DNA of 64,000 nucleotides from Paramecium octaurelia (GCA_905182995.1 CAJJDP010000011.1:322432-386431); one strand, 5' to 3'; shown: positions 10,259 through 22,490, counted from the first letter of the stretch. Numbers and translations are program-made. The notes: generated by a model from the sequence alone, not told the origin.

Positions 10259-11567
10259 GATCATTTTTATTTATTTATTATCAGATGTTATTATTTTTAA
10301 ATTAATTGATGAGATTCCTTTCTAATTTCGAATTCTTTTTATTAATAAGACCTATATTGATATAACAATTATAAATTATATTTTTGATAATCTCATTTTA
10401 ACTTCTCAAACAAGGGTTTATATTAATATCTGGCATGAGTGATAGAATTTAATAGGTTTTTCTTTGTCCCTGCAGTGAGCTTGTCAAATTATTCCAAACA
10501 AAGCTTCTATCCTTTATGCAAGAATTCCTCCACTTATTTCTCTTTGACTTCTTTATCAACATCATTAAATATGTCCTTTCTTTGTTGAATGCAGAAAGCA
10601 AAATGAGACAAGAAATTACCTAATTGATTCTTGTCTTCAACATTCTCCAATTTATTATAAGTTTCTTCACTATGCTATTATAGAAACTTAGATTAATACA
10701 ATTTTAGAAAATCTTAAATGGTTTCTCATCAAATAATCAAAATGAATTATCACATTAGATACATCAACTTTGAATCGTCTGGCCTACTACATTATTATAT
10801 TGAAGCTGAATAAAAATGATTGTTAATGAGTTCTAAATCATTTATTTAATTTTTTTTACTTTTCAATTAATTTACTCAATAATGGAGTTTGCTAGTGTTC
10901 CCAACCAACAAAAAATTGTATTGAAATTCTGTATAATGTTGTCCATACTTTCTCATCATCAAAATAATATTGCTATGAAACTTGGGTGAAAGATCTGAAA
11001 TTGTAAATATCCAAATATCTTGCATTGTCTAATATTACTTTGTAAGCTCTATCAAATATTTCCCAATTCTTTTTGACTTCAGTTGGATGATGAATATTCA
11101 ATTACTTAATGGCTTTCCATAGTTTGAAATCCTAAGTGTGAACAAAAGTGTCATTATTAAGTATACTCAAAATGAATTCTAAATCTGTAGATTCATATTT
11201 CTTATAAATATTAAAATAAGTACTAATTTGTGAGGAGGATTGTTTTTTTGGACCTCAATAAATTTGGTATGATCATAATAAAGATGAGCATTTGGAATGT
11301 CATCAGGTATTGAAGGTTTTCTTAGCATTTTGGTTTCTCCTTTTGGTTTTGTAATTCCACGTCTGGTATATCTAGGATCTTTAAGTAAACTTGGAATGGT
11401 TGATCTATGGGAATATTTTGAAAAGCCTTAAATAATTTTCTTAAACATATATATATATTATTTTTATTGATAATCAAATTTCAAGAAATTATTTTTAATT
11501 ATTTAACAATGATTTAGAAACAAAATCTATATAAGCGTAATCCCATTGTTCATCTCATAATGTCTCC
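10259..11567. repeat. 1,309-bp duplicated block, copy 2 (right of the N)
   Basis: Second copy of 8949-10257. Only this copy continues into the complete C2H2 gene, while only the first copy is joined to the gene ending at 8919. That is the arrangement expected if two contigs overlapped by 1,309 bp and were placed end to end. Confidence 0.93.
10393..11448 (-). CDS. Uncharacterised protein, copy 2 of a duplicated gene
   Basis: Same sequence as 9083-10138, shifted by 1,310 bases, with the same three introns and the same 326-residue product. Every property given for copy 1 applies. I treat it as an assembly duplicate; count it once unless read depth shows two copies. Confidence 0.7.
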
Positions 11568-12175
11568 AAAGAGGGGATCAGAAGATATTTCTAATCCAGC
11601 ATTCAAGTATATCTTCTGCAAAACAAAATAATTTAAGGACTTTAATAGTTTTAAATCTTAGAATTAATGAAAGCACAACTCAATAATATTTAATATGAAA
11701 AACCAATCAAACTCAGAAGAGGAATATTTAGCAAACATATTATCTGCTTTCCTCAAGATTCGATAATAGGAAGAGTAAAAAGTTGCGATACAAGTCTGAG
11801 GATATAAAACTATTGCAAAATCTTAAAGTAGAGCAACGAGAACTGGAAAATCAGATCCACTTAAACGTAAAATAGGAACAACATAAATCTAATTTTAATG
11901 AAAATACCAAGAAACAACCTAAAGTTCTTAAAATCTCCAAAAATAGTGAGAAAAAAGGAGACAAATATACTGAATATGGAATCTTCGAGGATGGGGCTTA
12001 TGTATGTTTAAAGTGTTAAAGCAAAATCAAAAGAACTTAGGATTTGCTCAAGCACTGGACTGTATAGCATTAGAGGCAAGCAATACGTAGGAGAAAACGA
12101 AACATGATAAATGAGGATATTTAATGCATCAAAAAATTATCCTAAGAGAATCCTAAATTAGAAGCCTTCATTTGA
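11509..12175 (+). CDS. Single C2H2 zinc-finger protein
   Basis: The 3' part is clear: a charged helical stretch (IKLLQNLKVEQRELENQ), then a C2H2 finger YVCLKCQSKIKRTQDLLKHW followed by TVQH, i.e. C-x2-C-x12-H-x4-H, then a basic tail RQAIRRRKRNM. Nucleic-acid binding is likely. The 5' part is uncertain. A frame open across 11570-11780 (QNKIIQGLQQFQILELMKAQ) joins the finger exon through a 20-nt intron, and ATG 11509 can reach it only through an intron of 26 or 35 nt with a non-TAG acceptor. ATG 11664 is an alternative start. Its first bases also occur at the end of the left duplicated block. Confidence 0.62.
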
Positions 12176-12237
12176 ATTGTGAGTTCTCTATAAATAATTT
12201 TAAAATATATTATTAATTTAATTTAAATAACTAACAG

Positions 12238-14145
12238 ATGTCAGCAGCTTAAACTCTTTACAATGCTCAGTGCTCCAATAATGATCATAAGGCACAAATA
12301 ACTAACTATTGTGCCTGTATTGACTGTTTGAGACCTCTCTGTCCAGAATGTATCTAGGAACATTACCAATTTCATATGTAAGCCAAGACACCTGCTGCTA
12401 TCTAAAGTATTCTTAATACAAGAACTAATTGCGAAAGGAAAATTGCAAAAGCAATTGAATAATTGAAAAAAGTAATTAGAATAGATCTATATCATCTAAG
12501 GAGTATGAGTAATACGATATTCAATATTTTTTTAATCCTGATGAAATTCTAAATTAGGAAATCTCAAGAATGAATGAGGCAAAATAGTAGATGATCGAAA
12601 TCATATAACTCTTTTTTAAATAGATAGAAAACCTTCTTGAAACCAAAGTCAAGGAAAATTTATTAAAAGTAAAATTAAAAATTGAATTTTCAGGTTAAAA
12701 ATATTGGGGGTATTTTCCAAAGAATTTAAACCGTGATTGAATAATTAGAAATCCTAAGAAATAGTCTTCTGACTAGCTCAGATCCTTTCTTACATTTTCA
12801 TAAAGCCTGTCGATTAGATGTTAAATCTTTGCTTGATCGTTATAAATCTGATTTGAAGAAATCAATTAAATCCAAGGAATTAGGTACAACTATAAATTAA
12901 ATAATAAGATCCAATAAATGTTCACATTGACGAACATAAACTCTTCAATCTTAAAAATGAATTAAGTAAAATTGTTATAATTCAAACCACCGATCATGAA
13001 GAAGCCGCAGATAATATTTCAGTCTTATCTAAAAATAAGGATTAGAGCATAAATTATAGTGTACAAGGACTCTATGCACAATAGACAAATAATCCTTAGA
13101 GTGGACCTCCTCATTTTTAATAAAAGCCAAACAAACAATAAATGAGTAATCTTGGAGATAATGATGAACCATAATATGGAGCAATTTCAAATTAAGACTT
13201 TTAGATTTCTAAATCTAACTATTTTGTAGGTCAACATAAATTCTTGCATTTTATTATCAATAAGGCTAATTTGATGAAGATCTGCAATTTAGAAACAAAG
13301 CAATGGATGACCTTTGAAATTGATTATGAAGTCCCTGAATTTCATAGATCTATTGTTGCTCCAAATGGTGATATCTATATATCTGGAGGATTGATTGATT
13401 ATAAGGATAATAGAAAAGAATCTATTGTGAGAAGATATACATTGGATGGCAAGATGCAATAAATTGGATAACTATCATTTCCGAGATCGTCCCATTCAAT
13501 GGTCTATTGCAACTAAGCCATTTATATACTGTGTGGTTATTAAGAGCACAGAAAGATGTCTTATAGTTTGGAGAAATACAATTTTAATACACAAAAGATG
13601 GAATTATGTGCTCCTTGCAAGACACCAGCTAATTCACCTGCTTGTTGCGTTTTCAATGATAGATATATTTATAAATTTGGGGGATATGATTAAAATGGAT
13701 GGAACCTACTAATTATAGAGAGATATGATACTTTCGAAAACAAGTGGGAGCATATTGACCCTGAAATCAGCAAATAAGAATCTTCAAAATTCCAAACCAT
13801 ATATCAATGTTCAGCTTGTGTTTAAATTAATAAAAATAACATCTACGTCTTTGGTGGTTATGATAATGATGATAAAGGAGTCTCATTCTCATTCCTATTA
13901 AAAATAGATGATAGACACACAATTCATTAAGTCAATACCAAGCCCTTATTGTATCCTGAAGGATTTTGGAACAATTAAGTAATTCTCATATATATTCTAA
14001 ATTTTAGGTTATTATTCACGACCAGAAGTTGTTTGTTTTGTAGAACATTGAGATTGATAGTAATTAAATTGATGAAATTAATAGATCCCTACTATGTTTT
14101 GATGGGTAGGGATGGAATGAATTATAATATTAAATCGCTAATTGA
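12238..14145 (+). CDS. B-box / coiled-coil / kelch-repeat protein
   Basis: Starts MSAAQTLYNAQCSNNDHK; the Cys/His pattern over the first 45 residues (CSNNDHK...YCACIDC...LCPECIQEHYQFH) matches a B-box-type zinc finger. A coiled-coil region follows (NCERKIAKAIEQLKK, DLKKSIKSKELG). The C-terminal half has kelch-like repeats with typical Gly-Gly turns: GDIYISGG, FGGYDQNG and NNIYVFGGYD. Kelch repeats form a beta-propeller and usually bind another protein. Several introns are needed, including one of 29 nt near 13979; I did not resolve every internal intron, so the exact length is open. Family placement is solid, partner unknown. Confidence 0.78.
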
Positions 14146-14357
14146 ATTATTTAAATAAACCATATAAACACATATATCATAATAAAAACTATATTCTCAC
14201 CATAACCGTAATCTATAACCTTAACAAGCAAATAAAAGAATTTACTCCAAATTTAGGTCACTTCTATCGTCTTGTTGAAATAAGTTACAAATTTTTATAA
14301 TCAATTAGATATTCATGAAAAATGATTAAATGGATTTATATTTGAAAAGATTCATTC

Positions 14358-15117
14358 TCATGAACTTTCTTGATGCTGTTAACCTTTTGCTGATCCGTTC
14401 ACGAATTTAGCCTCAAATTCTTTAGGTGGAAGGCTTTAAGCTAAATTGACCTTTTCTTTTGTTTAATTTTATCTCTGTATTGTATACTGCAAATTTGATA
14501 GTTCCATCTATTCAAGCTATTCCAGCTCTCTTATTTTCTAATCATAATCGATTTTCTCTCTGATAACTTTATCCTTCTCTAATTCTACATCATATCTAAT
14601 CTTATCTCTTCTGTCCTTCAACTTATGTAATGTATTTAAGTTAGCTTGCTTTTCCTCCAGTTTCCCTTATATAACCTTACTTCGAAAAGTCTCGTGATCC
14701 ATGCTTCTCTATAATTTTGTTTCTTTCAGATCATGTTTATGCCAATCCCTGAATTCCTTAACTTCGGTTTTTTTTCTCAATAGCATTTCTGACTTGATTA
14801 ATTTCAAAGTCTCTCTTTGAGCTCTCGAAACACTCAATGAGAAGGGTGGAGGAGCCTCTACCTTCTACCTTATTTTCTCTTCTTTCTAAATAATTGTCAA
14901 GATGAATTTGTACTTTTAACTGTAATTCTAATCTATGCTTGTATATTTGCTCAGCTTTCTAATCTTCTGACTATATTTTTTTAAGTATTTTTTCACGTTC
15001 TTATCTAATTTGATCGATTCTATTTTTAATTTTCAAAGCCTCTTCTTCTGCATTCTTTTTCTCAACATAAGTACTAAACAAACTCTTATTTACTATTTTG
15101 GGTAACTCTCCTGACAT
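14358..15117 (-). CDS. Coiled-coil protein
   Basis: About 243 residues; one 28-nt intron leaves exactly 244 codons. Starts MSGELPKIVNKSLFSTYVE and is almost entirely charged helix with heptads (KKNAEEEALKIKNRIDQI, LKIKEEKIR-type segments, KVIREKIDYDQKIRELEQ). A short Pro-rich break (VEAPPPFSLS) sits near one third. This composition is common in axonemal and basal-body proteins, but I recognise no specific family. It lies tail to tail with the kelch gene, about 210 bp apart. Confidence 0.72.
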
Positions 15118-15198
15118 TTGTTGATTATTATTAATATTTCTATAAAATTTGGTGATGCAAGTGAGTTTTGCATTACAAATAAAACATACAAATAAATA

Positions 15199-16348
15199 TC
15201 ATATGAGCTTTTATATCTAAAGTGGCAATTCTAAAGATGTTTCTAGGCTACATATTTCTGACTTTGTTGAATGTTTACGAAAGTTTCTATCATCAAATTA
15301 TTTATCAACAGGCAATTGTTAACAAATTTTCTAATGGGATGATTTTCTACTCTGAACTGCTGTTTAACTACTCGACAAGCTGTTGAATTTCTTTCCCAAA
15401 TTTAAAAATAGTGGACAATCAGTACGAATTTTATCTTCTGATCCTTTCAATGCCATCATTAATGATTTTAGTTGTCTATTCTTTATTCCTTCTTAAGCTA
15501 TCTACAATGCTTCTTTTCTTTCTCTCTACCTTTGAATCTTTTTCAATTTGTAATCCCTTTCCAAATTTACTTGTTCTTAATCAAATTCTTTTATCAGGGT
15601 TTATTGTGATTATCTGATCATTCTAATCATTTGAGATGCATACTTTTTATATTCTTTATTTTATTGATTTATTTTTAAGATAATCTTAAATATACACAAT
15701 CATTTACATTGTTTTTATTTGGAGACTGGGATTTGGATAAAATATTTTCTGAAATTTCTTTGGAATTAGTCTATAAATTTGGAGAAATTTTTAATTAATC
15801 CTGAACTCTTAAAGAATTCTTTTGATCTCCCTCTTCTTGTTCTTGATCCAATTCAAGAATACATTAATTATGGATAGAACTTTACGATTAGTGTTTCATA
15901 CTAATATCTGGTTACGTATGAATAACATCTAAGAGTCCTGAATATTGATTATAATATTTATACTTATTATGTTTAAAGTGTCTTCCATTTTGGATACTTG
16001 CTTCAAAGGAGATTTGGAGTATTATGTTTCCATACTCGTATCTTTCTATTCAGTTATTGAAATATTCTTCGAAATTTTGGATTGGGACATCTGAGAATCA
16101 CTGTGGGCCAAAGAACTAACTTGAAGGTACTTTCTAATCGTATATGCCTTATCTAACTATAATTCTTTGCTCCTTTTCACCTTTCTGTTATTGACTTTAT
16201 TCTATAAGTGTTGTGCAAACAGATAATTGGAATGCTCAATTTACCCTTTCTAAGGGGATCCTGTGGTTTTTAAGGAAATAGCAGGAAAATAATGATGCTA
16301 CTTTTTCTGGGGAGACAAAGATATTTGTGAATTTTAGGATTAGCTCAT
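15199..16348 (-). CDS. Low-complexity Ser/Gln-rich protein with C-terminal helix
   Basis: About 366 residues. Two introns, 26 nt and 23 nt (the latter ending AAG), leave exactly 367 codons. If the 23-nt intron is missed the gene appears to split into two overlapping frames at 15627-15630. Starts MSQSQNSQISLSPQKKQHH. The first two thirds are Ser/Gln/Asn-rich and probably disordered (SSLAHSDSQMSQSKISKN). The last 140 residues are a basic coiled coil (EQVNLERDYKLKKIQRQRE, then LKSLMMALKGSEDKIRTD). No family recognised. Only 55 bp separate its start from the stop of the next gene upstream. Confidence 0.7.
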
Positions 16349-16403
16349 TTTTAATTCTTAATTGAATTAAATAATTAAATAATTGAAAGAGAATATAAAG
16401 TTA

Positions 16404-17607
16404 TCATTAACATTTAATTATAGCGCTTAAATCTTGATAAGATTATTACTAGAAATTTCTTGATTTCTTAAGTAAATTCCGATTTAGCAAATTAGTACTC
16501 TCCTATATCTTCTTAAGAATCAGAAGCTTCTCTTATTATTTTACAGAATTTATTTCCACTTCTTATGGCTTATCAATCGATGGCAGACAACTATTCAAAC
16601 TCAATGATCTTTTCTTTTTATTTTTTTTAAAAGAACTTAATTGATCCTCTATTTCCTCACTTTTTTTAAATGCAAGCTACACATGTCTGTTAGTTGGCTT
16701 TGATTAGAGTAGTTTTACTAATCTCTCTTGCTCCTTAAATCTCAATGACTTTATTATTTCTTGCTTTCCATCTTCTCTTTCTTTTGATCTTTAATATTAT
16801 TGCTCCTTTTAAATCCTTTGAGCTTATTCAATCTATTCGGTTACTTCCCCTACAAGATGAAGTGACTTTTATTTCATTTTCTTCAATATAGATTCAGAAC
16901 GTTATCTAAAAAACCAATCTTCTTGCTCTCTTATTTTAGTGAAAATCTAAATTTATATCTAACATTACTTATACTTGACTTTGCAATGGTTTTGGTCTGC
17001 GTCTCTTTTTATCTCTCACTTAATGAATTGTATCACAGACTATCAATTGATTTTCTTGTATCTCTTTATTAATTTCTTTGATTGTTTCATCCCAACATTT
17101 TTCGTATAGCTCTTCAGATTTGTCAGTTGATTTTCGATCTTTGCTAGATTGGTCTCTAAGTTTTGCTTTCATTTCGTAATTCTCTGAAATTAAATTAAAT
17201 TTACATCTAATTTTACTGATCTATTTTAGATAATATTTATTTTATCTGGCAATCTCTTTCTTCTTTTATTTGATTAATTAATTTATATTGACAATCTCTA
17301 AAGCATTTAATTCACTTTAATCTGAGGTTTTATTAAGTTAACTCTATGCACTTATAGAGCAATTATCTTTCGACTGATTGGCTTATGCAACTTGATTGCT
17401 CATAGTAATGTTATCCTAAGATTAATTGGTCTGCATTTGATTTTATTTTTAGATTAGCTGTTAAGATTTACACCTATTGGCTCTATTCAATAAAACCTTC
17501 CTATTGATTTCCCCATTATCAATAACAATAGGATAAACAGATGGTAGATATAATTTATTTATTTTCTCTGAATATTTTTTCATTGGTTTTGCAATTTAAT
17601 CACTCAT
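16404..17607 (-). CDS. Coiled-coil protein, basic
   Basis: Starts MSDQIAKPMKKYSEKINK and ends ...QSYQDLSAIIKCQ before TGA at 16404-16406. Parts in between: a Gln/Asn-rich stretch, a charged coiled coil (EELYEKCWDETIKEINKE), a basic patch (RDKKRRRPKPLQ), a second coiled coil (HLVGEVTEQIEQAQRIQKE) and a Lys-rich segment (KKNKKKRSLSLNS). Short introns are required; I placed them only approximately. No known domain. The mix of coiled coil and basic patches would suit a cytoskeletal or nuclear scaffold, which is a guess. Confidence 0.65.
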
Positions 17608-17790
17608 ATAAAAATTAATATTTCAATTTAATTAATTAGTGACACTATCAAAAAGATTAGTCACAATTAGTTGTTAAATATTATCACTAAAAATATAAAT
17701 AGAATGCTCTCGTTTCTTTTAAACTGATTTTTAATTAAAATGTTAAAATGCAATCATCTATTATTTGTATATAACTATAAATAATCAGAA

Positions 17791-18310
17791 ATGGTAAACA
17801 ACAATATTTCATCTACCTTAAAAATTGTAAACGGAACTAAAATTAGCATTTACGAAGAAACCTAATATTTATATATCTGATAGATTTATAATATAATTTT
17901 GGAATCGACAACTTGATTGATCTTCTCTTGCATTAATGCAAAAGGATTACTAAACTATTAGAATAGGGTTAAAAAGACATAATTTTTCCTTTGTCGATTT
18001 TATCTATTAAAATATATTTAATGATAAAGTTAAATTTAGAAAAGTTAGAGAATTTAATCAGAAACAAAATATTTAAAAAATATAAATAATACTCTACTTA
18101 AGATAATAGAAAATTGTGACATTTCAGTATTGATTTCTGATTATTTGAAACCAAAAGAATATGCTAAACTTAGAATTAAGTTACTTCTGAATTTCGAAGA
18201 TAACATATCCAGGGTATCAATTTAATTAATGGATATAGAACCAAAATGAATTAGATTTAGTCGAAATACAAATTTATATTATGAATGAGATGCCTATTAA
18301 ATTCTTCTGA
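17791..18310 (+). CDS. Uncharacterised small gene, exon structure unresolved
   Basis: Two convincing coding stretches lie here. The 5' one can start at ATG 17791 (MVNNNISSTLKI) and continue through a 20-nt intron into NLIDLLLHQCKRITKLLEQG. The 3' one reads NCDISVLISDYLKPKEYA, then after a 25-nt intron ELDLVEIQIYIMNEMPIKFF and TGA at 18308-18310. I could not join them with one consistent set of introns: competing frames overlap at 17950-18120. Either an intron is unusual or there is an indel. Helical, Leu-rich, no family recognised. Confidence 0.45.
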
Positions 18311-18440
18311 AATATACTATTATATCTTTAGTATAAGACATTTTATACTGATGAGGCAGACATACTGTTTAGTGGTTGATAATCAAAAGATGATTTATAT
18401 ATATAATAGTGTATAATTAGATCTTGTAATAAATATTTTA

Positions 18441-19776
18441 ATGAATCGCTTAACACATAGTGGTGTTTTTAAATCATTATGGACTCGTCCATTGTATAGA
18501 GCAGGCAATTTGTATACTTGGGGTGTTCACAGTTTAGGATGTGGAATCAATCAAGATTCATAGAGTGATCAATTAAGACCAAGGAGAATTGATGCTTTCA
18601 ATGGCAATGTTTAAAAAGTATATCCAAGTGAATACTTTACAGCTGTGATTACAGGTATTGATATTTAAATAAATGATAAGATAATGGTGATTTGTATACA
18701 TTTGGTAACAACGATTATGGATAATTGGGATTGGGCAACACTGAATAATAATAAACACCATAACTTGTGAAATACTTTAGAGATAAGGGATTAAAGGTTG
18801 TAGATGTAGCATTGGGATCAAATCATGGAGTAGCCTTGGCTTGTAATAAATATAAATAATATGACAGCTGATGGGAATGTATATACTTGGGGAAGTGCAA
18901 ATAATTCATTTTTAGATTAATTATTATGCAAACCTAATGGATTGGGTGATAATTACACTAATAATCTCCTTTAACCATAAGTTGTATAGAAATTGGCTGG
19001 ATCTCCTAAAGGTAAATTTGTGAGTGCTGGCATTAACTACTCAATTGTAGTAAATGAAAACAACCAAGTCTATGTATGGGGAGCTGGCAAAAGAGGAGAA
19101 CTCGGTAATGGATGCAGCTTGAACTTCAAATATCCTGAATTGAATCCAATTTTTGAATAATTAGCTAAATCTGGTTACACAATTCAAAAGATTAAGTCAT
19201 GCTTTGCTGGAACATTGGCATTATTAAGTAATTGCTTATTATTTAAAATCTATTTTCAGATGAAGGAATTGTAGTAGGATGGGGAAGAAGTTATTATGGG
19301 TCTTTGGGAGTCAGATAATAAGAATATGTTGTCACAGATTTGGTAACAGTCAAATAATTAATCATTAGGAAAATCATTCACCAACACCAGTGAATTTTAA
19401 GTATTTCCAACCCAACGAAAAGGTTGTGGATTTCGATTTAGGATATAATCTTTCTCTCTTCTTAACTGATTAGAATAGAATCTATTTATCAGGCTATGAT
19501 GAGACCTATGTACCAAGACCTATAGACCTTCCAAAGGATGAGAAGATTCTTAAATTCTCTGCTTCAAATAACAGCTTTGCCATTTTAACTGGTATGTGAA
19601 GGGATCTATTTATGTTAGATAAAAATTTCTACACTTCGAACGAGTACGTAATTCCTCAATAGAAGAGGAATTTGGGATTCTTGTTCAAAAGTCAACCAAG
19701 AGAATTGTTTGAGTCTACTAATATTGAACAATTTGGAGGAGGATATAGAGTCAGATATGCAGTAGTAAATAATTGA
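18441..19776 (+). CDS. RCC1-like repeat (beta-propeller) protein
   Basis: Starts MNRLTHSGVFKSLWTRPLYR and runs into RCC1-type repeats: NLYTWGVHSLGCGINQD, DLYTFGNNDYGQLGLGNTEQ, NVYTWGSANN and QVYVWGAGKRGELGNGC. Each carries the family signature of a W/F-G turn followed by G-x-L-G. RCC1 propellers act as guanine-nucleotide exchange factors or as protein-binding platforms; the exact role is not given by the sequence. Introns include ones of 26 nt, 25 nt and, near the 3' end, 27 nt; without the last the frame would stop early at GM. The C-terminal ~55 residues follow the propeller (FESTNIEQFGGGYRVRYAV). The short basic N-terminus might be a mitochondrial targeting peptide; weak inference. Confidence 0.88.
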
Positions 19777-19888
19777 TATAATGCCTACATCTAAATCAAT
19801 ATAAAATAAAACATTATTTTTTTTGTCATGGTATTATTACGAATAAATTTGAAAAAAAAATCAAATAAATTAAAAAGGATATAATTTA

Positions 19889-20500
19889 ATGGGTAAATAA
19901 TTTGCAAGAGAGCCTGCTGTCGCAAAAAGTTCAGCCAAAGCCAAAGCAAGTGATTTGAGAACTCATTTCAAGAATACTTATGAAGTAGCTAGGGCAATCA
20001 AAGGATAAACACTTGCTTAAGCTCTTAAATATATGCAAGACGTTCTTTAACACAAGAGATGTGTTCCTTTCACAAGATTTAATGGTGGAGTAGGAAGAAC
20101 AGGATAAGCTAAAGAATTCGGCAGATCTCAAGGTATTTGGGTTGATTAATTGATTCTTAGGTAGATGGCCAGAAAAGAGTGTTAGAATTGTGTTATCTCT
20201 CTTATAAAACTTGGCAGCCAATGCTCAAGTCAAAAATTTGAGTAACGAAAAATTGATCATCAATCATGTCTAAGTCAATAGAGCTTAAAAGGGAAGACGT
20301 CGAACATACAGAGCTCACGGAAGAATCAATCGTAATTTAATTATTTATATATTTTCAAAGCTTTCCTATCATCAAATGCTCACATTGAAATTTGGGCTGC
20401 AGTAAGAGATGAAAATGTTAAAAAAGAAGCCAATAATAAGGTTGTTGCTCGTTAATCAAGAAAACAAGCTGCAAGATCTAAATTAGCTATTGGAGCATGA
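19889..20500 (+). CDS. RPL17: 60S ribosomal protein L17 (uL22)
   Basis: Cytosolic large-subunit ribosomal protein uL22, 184 residues, close to the usual length. Diagnostic segments: [77 protein letters not shown], then [15 protein letters not shown]. The protein lines the peptide exit tunnel near its constriction. Two introns, 28 nt and 29 nt (the second ending AAG), leave exactly 185 codons and restore the conserved reading at both junctions. This gene is the best internal proof of the genetic code and the tiny introns in this window. Confidence 0.97.
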
Positions 20501-20574
20501 GCATATATTAGCATAAGTATATTAAAATAAATAAATTGAACAATTAATGAAATCTCTTGATTTATTCATATTAC

Positions 20575-21638
20575 TCAATTCTATTGTGTCCCCAAAGTTG
20601 GGAACTCATCTTAATTGATTGGGGTCTATTTAACCAACTACTTGGGCGTTTTTTGAGTAACACTTTTTTGAACCAGTTGATATTATTATTGCGATTCTCC
20701 TTTTTAATAGTATTACTAATATTATTGATAAATCATTACGTTATTTTATCTGTTTCCATTATTGAATCTTCCCTTCCCTTTTTAATTCTTATAATCTTCA
20801 TTATGTTGTATCTCCTACTATCCATGATTTTATCGACCTTTCCCTTTTGAAAAACCAGAATGTTTATTGTCTCTATCATGTCTCTCTTCCTCACCTTCAT
20901 AATCATCAAATTGATGTGATTTTTTATTTGATATCATTGCACATTTCTTCAAATTTAATTACTTATGAAATTCATCTAAATAGTTAATGCTTTGCATCAT
21001 AACAGAGTCAATTTATAATTTAGATTTATTGTTCATCAAATAAGTGAAAATCTCATCTGCACATTATTCGCTCTGACATGTCAATGTTAATTTAATTAAA
21101 CTTTTGTCTGCCTAATAAATTTCTTCCTCAAACTACAATTATTCTCTAGTCTATCCCACATTTTTAAGTGATTCCTTAATACTACTAATGTTGGATGCTC
21201 CAGATTTTATTTGGATTTTCTTCCTCAAACTACGAAAATATGGTCTTATTAATAATTGACTGTGATCAAAGTTCCATAATTAATTATCGTACTTTTTCAG
21301 TATCTATATTTATGAATTACATCATTAGAATACAGCTGTTAAGATCAAATGGTATTGCTTTCGGTCATTTTATTCATTTTACACATACTAATTCTTTATT
21401 GAATTTTCCCTCTAAACTACCACGTATTATAACAAATAATGATCTGGTTTTGCAAGATCCGTTTCGAATTTTCTTACTAAATACTCGTTGTTTAACAAAT
21501 TTTCATATTTGAATAGCTCAATCATCTATAAAATTTAGTATCAATCATTACAGCATTTTCAAGTCTTGAGAATTGATCTTCATACTAAAAATAATCAAAT
21601 TATCATACCTTATCTGATAAATTTTCGAGGGAAATCAT
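20575..21638 (-). CDS. Protein with C-terminal FPTLG motif
   Basis: About 327 residues; introns of 24, 26 and 30 nt leave exactly 328 codons. The N-terminal half is charged and helical (MISLENLSDKYEDQFSRLEN). A Cys-containing segment follows (LIKLTLTCQSEQCADEIFTY). The C-terminal third is Gly/Lys/Gln/Asn-rich, resembling RNA-binding tails (GFSKGKGRQNHGQQ, GKGRFNNGNRQNN), and the protein ends TPINQDEFPTLGTQQN. EFPTLG-type motifs recur at the ends of several RNA-associated proteins, so a translation or mRNA link is plausible but not shown. Convergent with the L17 gene, 75 bp apart. Confidence 0.75.
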
Positions 21639-21772
21639 AAAAATAGATATTACTTTTATTTAATTTCACTTAAAACATATTCAAATATTCATCATTTAAC
21701 AGAGTCTTATTGTTGATAAGCAACATAATAAAAGAAAATAAAAATATAAATAATTAACTAAAACATAAAGCA

Positions 21773-22338
21773 TCACTTCTTCTTTTTTTTTGCTTTAAGT
21801 TTGGCAGCCTTAGCTTTGGCTACCTACAAATCTTCATACTTTTTCTTAACATAATCAACATATTTGCACATTCCACTGTCATCTGGGTCCATTTCCTTGA
21901 GAATATCCTTGACATCCTGAGCTGTCATCTTTTCTCCCATTTCCATCAAAATATATCTCATCTCAGCAGTTGGGACTGTGCCAGTGCTATCAACATCAAA
22001 AACGCGAAATGACTAAAATAGTTCATATAAAAGGATGTGTGTACTGCCATTAATTCATCTATGGTATCATCATCTTTGACTGCTTAAGTTAATTTTTTCA
22101 TCATTTGCAAGAAATCTATTGTGCCTGTGGATTCAGGATCCAATTCTTTCATGTAATTGTCTAATTCTTCATCAGTGGGATCTTGACCTAAGTATTTCAG
22201 GATGTTAGCTAGAAAAGGTAACTTGTGATGAATTGTACCTAATTCCTTAGTTGATACAGTGCCTTTGTTATCAGTATCAAACTAATCGAAAGCTTCCTTG
22301 ATATCTTTCATTCTCTTTTCAGCAGGAGAAGGATCCAT
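21773..22338 (-). CDS. Calmodulin/centrin-like EF-hand protein
   Basis: 167 residues, four EF-hand positions: DTDNKGTVSTKE, DPESTGTIDFLQ, DVDSTGTVPTAE and DPDDSGMCKYVD. The linker KELANILKYLGQDPTDEEL aligns with the calmodulin helix after loop 1. The first loop looks fully competent. The fourth has Met and Cys at positions usually Asp/Asn or Ile and may bind calcium weakly. A basic, Lys-rich tail (AKAAKLKAKKKKK) follows, unlike calmodulin. Introns of 30 nt (22209-22238) and 32 nt leave exactly 168 codons. Probably a centrin-like or specialised calmodulin-family calcium sensor in cilia or cortex; the precise subtype is inference. Confidence 0.88.
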
Positions 22339-22490
22339 AGGAGTAATGAATGTTTGAAGAATATATTAAAATTATTATAACAAATATATATATATAAACA
22401 AATAAGTATAATTTCATATAAAAAATAGTCTTCTTATTATAAATTCTAGAATATTTCGAACACATCACTATTATTAAATTTAAAATCTGT

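Noticed and set aside
15411-15617. Plus-strand hydrophobic ORF resembling a membrane protein
   Set aside because: It is antisense to a charged coiled-coil region with far better coding character.
15199-15630. Separate 143-residue gene starting at 15630
   Set aside because: A 23-nt intron ending AAG joins it in frame to the upstream coding region, giving exactly 367 codons; the apparent ATG/TGA overlap is an artefact.
15720-16060. Plus-strand frame reading WIKYFLKFLWNQSIN...
   Set aside because: It has no start codon, and the minus strand carries a consistent Ser/Gln-rich gene with proper introns across the same bases.
19931-20221. Minus-strand ORF of 96 codons
   Set aside because: It lies antisense to the ribosomal protein L17 gene, which is certain.
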